DNA from: Erythrobacter sanguineus
GTDB taxonomy: Bacteria > Pseudomonadota > Alphaproteobacteria > Sphingomonadales > Sphingomonadaceae
Length of the DNA: 33,770 nt
Assembly: GCF_900143235.1 (NCBI RefSeq)
Contig: NZ_FRDF01000019.1
Coordinates: forward strand, 1 to 33,770
Direction: 5' to 3'
The notes under the pieces were generated by a model, which saw nothing but the letters and a program-made list of their open reading frames with translations, ran no database searches and was not told the origin of the DNA. The translations under genes and the position numbers were made by a program. Positions 31,664 to 33,770 of this stretch are shown here, piece by piece (within the stretch, counting starts at the first letter, position 1; each line of letters begins with the position of its first letter).

Positions 31664-32971
31664 ATGCAGACAAGACCCCGAACACTGCATGGCCCCGTTC
31701 CACTCATGACCGATCAACAGATCCTGCCGCAAACCGATCAGGTCTTGCCTGCAGGAAGGCCGCGCCGCGTGATGCTGCTGCAAGGATTGATGGGGTCATT
31801 CTTCCGGCGCCTCGGTCTTGGCCTGCAGAAAGCCGGTCACGAGGTTTTCAAGGTCAATTTCAACGGCGGTGACAGGGCCTATTGGCGCTTGCCGAACGGC
31901 ATCGATTATCGCGGGACGCTGGCCGAATGGCCCGAAAGCTTTGCCCGGCTGCTCGAGAAACATCGGATCAGCGATGTGATGCTGTTCGGCGATTGCCGCG
32001 ACCATCACATGGCGGCCCTCAAGGTTTGCCGCGCGCGCGGTGTGAGGGTTTGGGTGTTCGAGGAAGGCTATCTTCGGCCCGACTGGGTGACCATGGAGTT
32101 GGGGGGCGTCAACGGCCACAGCACGCTTCCCCGAGACCCGCAGTGGTACCGCGACCGTGCGGCCATGTTGCCTCCCCTCCCGGAACACAGCAAGGTTCCC
32201 TCCTCCTTCCGCCGCCGCGCGAGCGAGGGCATCGTCTACAACGTGGCTGACGTCCTTTCGCGCTCACATTTCAGGGGCTGGCGCACGCACCGCCCGTGGC
32301 ACCCGCTGGTGGAAGGCATGGGCTGGGCGCGCAAGTTGTGGCGCAGCCGGGCGCGGCGCGACCAGGCCGCTACCCTGTTAGCGCGACTGCAGGAGCCAGG
32401 CACCGCCTACTTCCTATTTCCGCTCCAATTGGACTCAGATGCGCAAATCCGGCTCCACTCACCCTTCGCCGGGATGCTCGAGCCACTAAAGCTCGTCCTT
32501 CAATCCTTTGCCGATCACGCCCCACCCGGCGCCCGTCTGGTGGTTAAGGAGCATCCCCTCGACAACGGGGTTCGCGACTGGCAGCTGGAAACCGCAGATT
32601 TGGCAGAACGCTTCGGCATTGCCGAGCGGGTCGACTATCTGGCTTGGGGCGATATCGAAACCATTGCCGAGCAGGCCCTGGGGATGGTCACGATCAACAG
32701 CACCAGCGGCACCCTTGGCCTGGCGCGCGGCGTGCCGGTGATAGTCCTCGGCTCTGCGATTTACGACTTGCCAGGGCTAACCGCGCAAGGGGGCTTGGAT
32801 CAGTTCTGGCACCGCCCCACCCCGCCAGACCCGGATACATTCGCGGCGTTCCAAAGGGTGTTAATTGACCAATGCCTCATTCCGGGAGGCTTCTTCTCCG
32901 ACGAGGCCCTGAGCAAAGTCATGCGGCACGCTATCGCCCGGTTTGAGGGGCGCAGGCTTTTGCCGGACTAA
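31664..32971 (+). CDS. kpsS: Capsule Kdo transferase KpsS
   Basis: A 435-residue KpsS family protein that adds the first Kdo residue to the phospholipid primer of ABC-exported capsules. Family segments are VMLLQGLMGSFFRRLGLGLQ (about 36-55), KVNFNGGDRAYW, VMLFGDCRDHHM, WVFEEGYLRPDWVTME, FLFPLQLDSDAQIRLHSPF and VVKEHPLDNG, ending with TINSTSGTLGLARGVPVIVL. The ATG has GGAGG 8 bases upstream. It is transcribed divergently from the LtaS-like gene with about 160 bases between. With kpsC it completes the Kdo linker machinery. Confidence 0.95.
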   Translation: MQTRPRTLHGPVPLMTDQQILPQTDQVLPAGRPRRVMLLQGLMGSFFRRLGLGLQKAGHEVFKVNFNGGDRAYWRLPNGIDYRGTLAEWPESFARLLEKHRISDVMLFGDCRDHHMAALKVCRARGVRVWVFEEGYLRPDWVTMELGGVNGHSTLPRDPQWYRDRAAMLPPLPEHSKVPSSFRRRASEGIVYNVADVLSRSHFRGWRTHRPWHPLVEGMGWARKLWRSRARRDQAATLLARLQEPGTAYFLFPLQLDSDAQIRLHSPFAGMLEPLKLVLQSFADHAPPGARLVVKEHPLDNGVRDWQLETADLAERFGIAERVDYLAWGDIETIAEQALGMVTINSTSGTLGLARGVPVIVLGSAIYDLPGLTAQGGLDQFWHRPTPPDPDTFAAFQRVLIDQCLIPGGFFSDEALSKVMRHAIARFEGRRLLPD

Positions 32972-33431
32972 CAGCGCAAGCGATTAGCGCCTCACGCCCA
33001 GATGTTTTCGACAGGCCGAGGTCTCACCTCGAGCTTGTGGCAACGCACGCTCTTGCGATCGGCCTCAATGGCACGCCCGCCGCTCGCTCATCCCGTGGCA
33101 CGCCTGGAGATGAGCGGCAGCTTCCCGCTTTGCGGCGGGCGCACCACTTTGAAAGAAGATCCTTCAAGGCTACATTGTCCAGCATCGTGTCGGCCATCGA
33201 ATTCATCGGCACACCTGACGACAGACCCGGCATTCGCATACACAATCGGGACAGAGATCGTTGCAAGTAGCGCTGATGCAATCGCTTGATGGCGTTGTCC
33301 CGCTCGCCGCGAAAGCGAGAGGCATAGTACGACAATTTTTCCATCCTCTTTAGAATGCCTTGCAGACTATCACCGGCAATCCCGTCAAGGGCGCCTGACA
33401 CCCAGCCGCTGTAAGTCTTTTGCATCTCAAC
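32972..33431. other. Intergenic region up to the right insertion sequence
   Basis: 460 bases between kpsS and the right IS copy. On the minus strand an open frame (33024-33425) starts only 6 bases from the IS end. Its first 65 residues are helix-forming and charged (for example KLSYYASRFRGERDNAIKRL), the rest is not protein-like, and I do not recognise it. It may be a gene fragment cut by the insertion. A shorter plus-strand frame at 33037-33270 is also unrecognised. No clear terminator for kpsS was found. Confidence 0.3.
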
Positions 33432-33644
33432 TGTCCCCCGTCAGCACCAATGGCACAGATTTGAGGTTGTGATTTAAGGAGGGTTAGGGCTTCGTCGTAG
33501 TGACGAAGGAACGAAGATGAAGACCCAACCCTCCTTGAAGAAATCGCCCCCCAAGAAGGCCCCTGCCGAGCGGGTGGTGAAGGACATCCGGCGTGCAACC
33601 CGTCGCCATTTCTCGGCTGAGGACAAGATCCGCATCGTGCTCGA
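33432..33644 (+). repeat. 213-bp perfect inverted repeat with 1-213
   Basis: Base-by-base comparison of this stretch with the reverse complement of 1-213 shows no difference. The repeat extends to the left window edge, so its true length is unknown and could be the whole element. It brackets all capsule genes and would allow inversion of the 33 kb between the copies by homologous recombination. Confidence 0.95.
33476..33536 (+). promoter_or_regulatory. Hairpin enclosing the right orfA start
   Basis: AAGGAGGGTT (33476-33485) pairs with AACCCTCCTT (33527-33536), the second arm lying inside the coding sequence. The inner CTTCGTC (33490-33496) and GACGAAG (33502-33508) pair next to, and partly over, the AAGGA ribosome-binding site (33506-33510). 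It can hide the start codon at 33517 in transcripts that read in from kpsS. The pairing is visible; the function is inferred. Confidence 0.6.
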
Positions 33645-33770
33645 CGGGCTGCGCGGCGAGGACAGCATCGCCGAGCTGTGCCGGAAGGAAGGCATCGCCC
33701 AGAGCTTGTATTACACCTGGTCCAAGGAGTTCATGGAAGCAGGTAAGCGCCGGTTGGCCGGTGATACTGC
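33517..33770 (+). CDS. IS3-family transposase OrfA, 5' part only
   Basis: 84 full codons are visible before the window ends. A lysine- and proline-rich start (MKTQPSLKKSPPKKAPAERV) is followed by RRHFSAEDKIRIVLDGLRGE and the helix-turn-helix DSIAELCRKEGIAQSLYYTW, as in IS3-family OrfA. It is clearly different from the OrfA at 18078 (about half the length before its helix-turn-helix and other residues), so two distinct IS3-type elements are present in this locus. Confidence 0.85.
   Translation, partial: MKTQPSLKKSPPKKAPAERVVKDIRRATRRHFSAEDKIRIVLDGLRGEDSIAELCRKEGIAQSLYYTWSKEFMEAGKRRLAGDT

Larger units (their letters stand above)
33432..33770 (+). mobile_element. Right IS3-family element, inner end (partial)
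   Basis: Begins TGTCCCCCGTCAGCACCAAT at 33432 and runs off the right edge. The first 213 bases equal the inverted left copy exactly. Both copies have the transposase pointing away from the capsule locus. The element's other end and any target duplication are outside the window. Confidence 0.85.

Noticed and set aside
206..33440. Target-site duplication at the inner IS borders
   Set aside because: Bases next to the inner ends (ACGCGCGG after 213; ATCTCAAC before 33432) do not match. For a composite unit, the duplication would be at the outer ends, outside the window.
1..33770. CRISPR arrays, tRNA or rRNA genes
   Set aside because: No regularly spaced direct repeats, tRNA-like cloverleaf or conserved rRNA sequence was seen on either strand.

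Overview
The window is a capsular polysaccharide locus of an alphaproteobacterium, most likely a sphingomonad (Erythrobacteraceae or Sphingomonadaceae). This placement is an inference from the high G+C, the codon use, and the combination of Kps-type export with rhamnose and Kdo genes; no rRNA or other taxonomic marker is present. All functions are read from motifs and overall protein similarity recognised by eye. No database search was run.

Layout. Positions 1-213 and 33432-33644 are an exact 213-bp inverted repeat: the orfA end of the same IS3-family element, with the transposases pointing outward. Inside, 365-3711 (minus) is a tightly overlapping rmlA-rmlC-rmlD-rmlB operon for dTDP-L-rhamnose. 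It is preceded on the same strand by a GT4 glycosyltransferase (3927-5117) and a shrunken Wza-like protein lacking its export domains (5129-5551). From 5911 to 17784 (plus) comes the assembly and export block: a long GT2, a DUF5672 protein, a methyltransferase with a long coiled coil, kpsE, kpsM, kpsT, a PhyH-type dioxygenase and a 1353-residue protein with four recognisable glycan-synthesis modules. A decayed IS3-family element follows (18009 to about 19220), then a low-G+C methyltransferase (minus), a second long GT2 (minus) and a full-length lipoprotein Wza (plus).

From 23521 to 27734 (minus) lies kdsD-kdsB-kdsA-kpsC, which makes CMP-Kdo and uses it to build the Kdo linker. The right part holds a HAD phosphatase, a fatty-acid-hydroxylase-family membrane protein, a short-chain dehydrogenase, an LtaS-like membrane phosphotransferase and kpsS.

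How it fits together. KpsS and KpsC would start a Kdo linker on a lipid in the inner membrane. The GT4, the two GT2s and the four-module protein would add a rhamnose-containing chain. KpsM/KpsT would flip the finished lipid-linked chain, and KpsE and Wza would carry it to the surface. The methyltransferase with the long coiled coil looks like a chain-terminating molecular ruler comparable to WbdD. It shares a short 'YxDV...DP..HY' tail module with the four-module glycosyltransferase, which suggests that the two dock. This possible length-control pair is the most interesting candidate system in the window.
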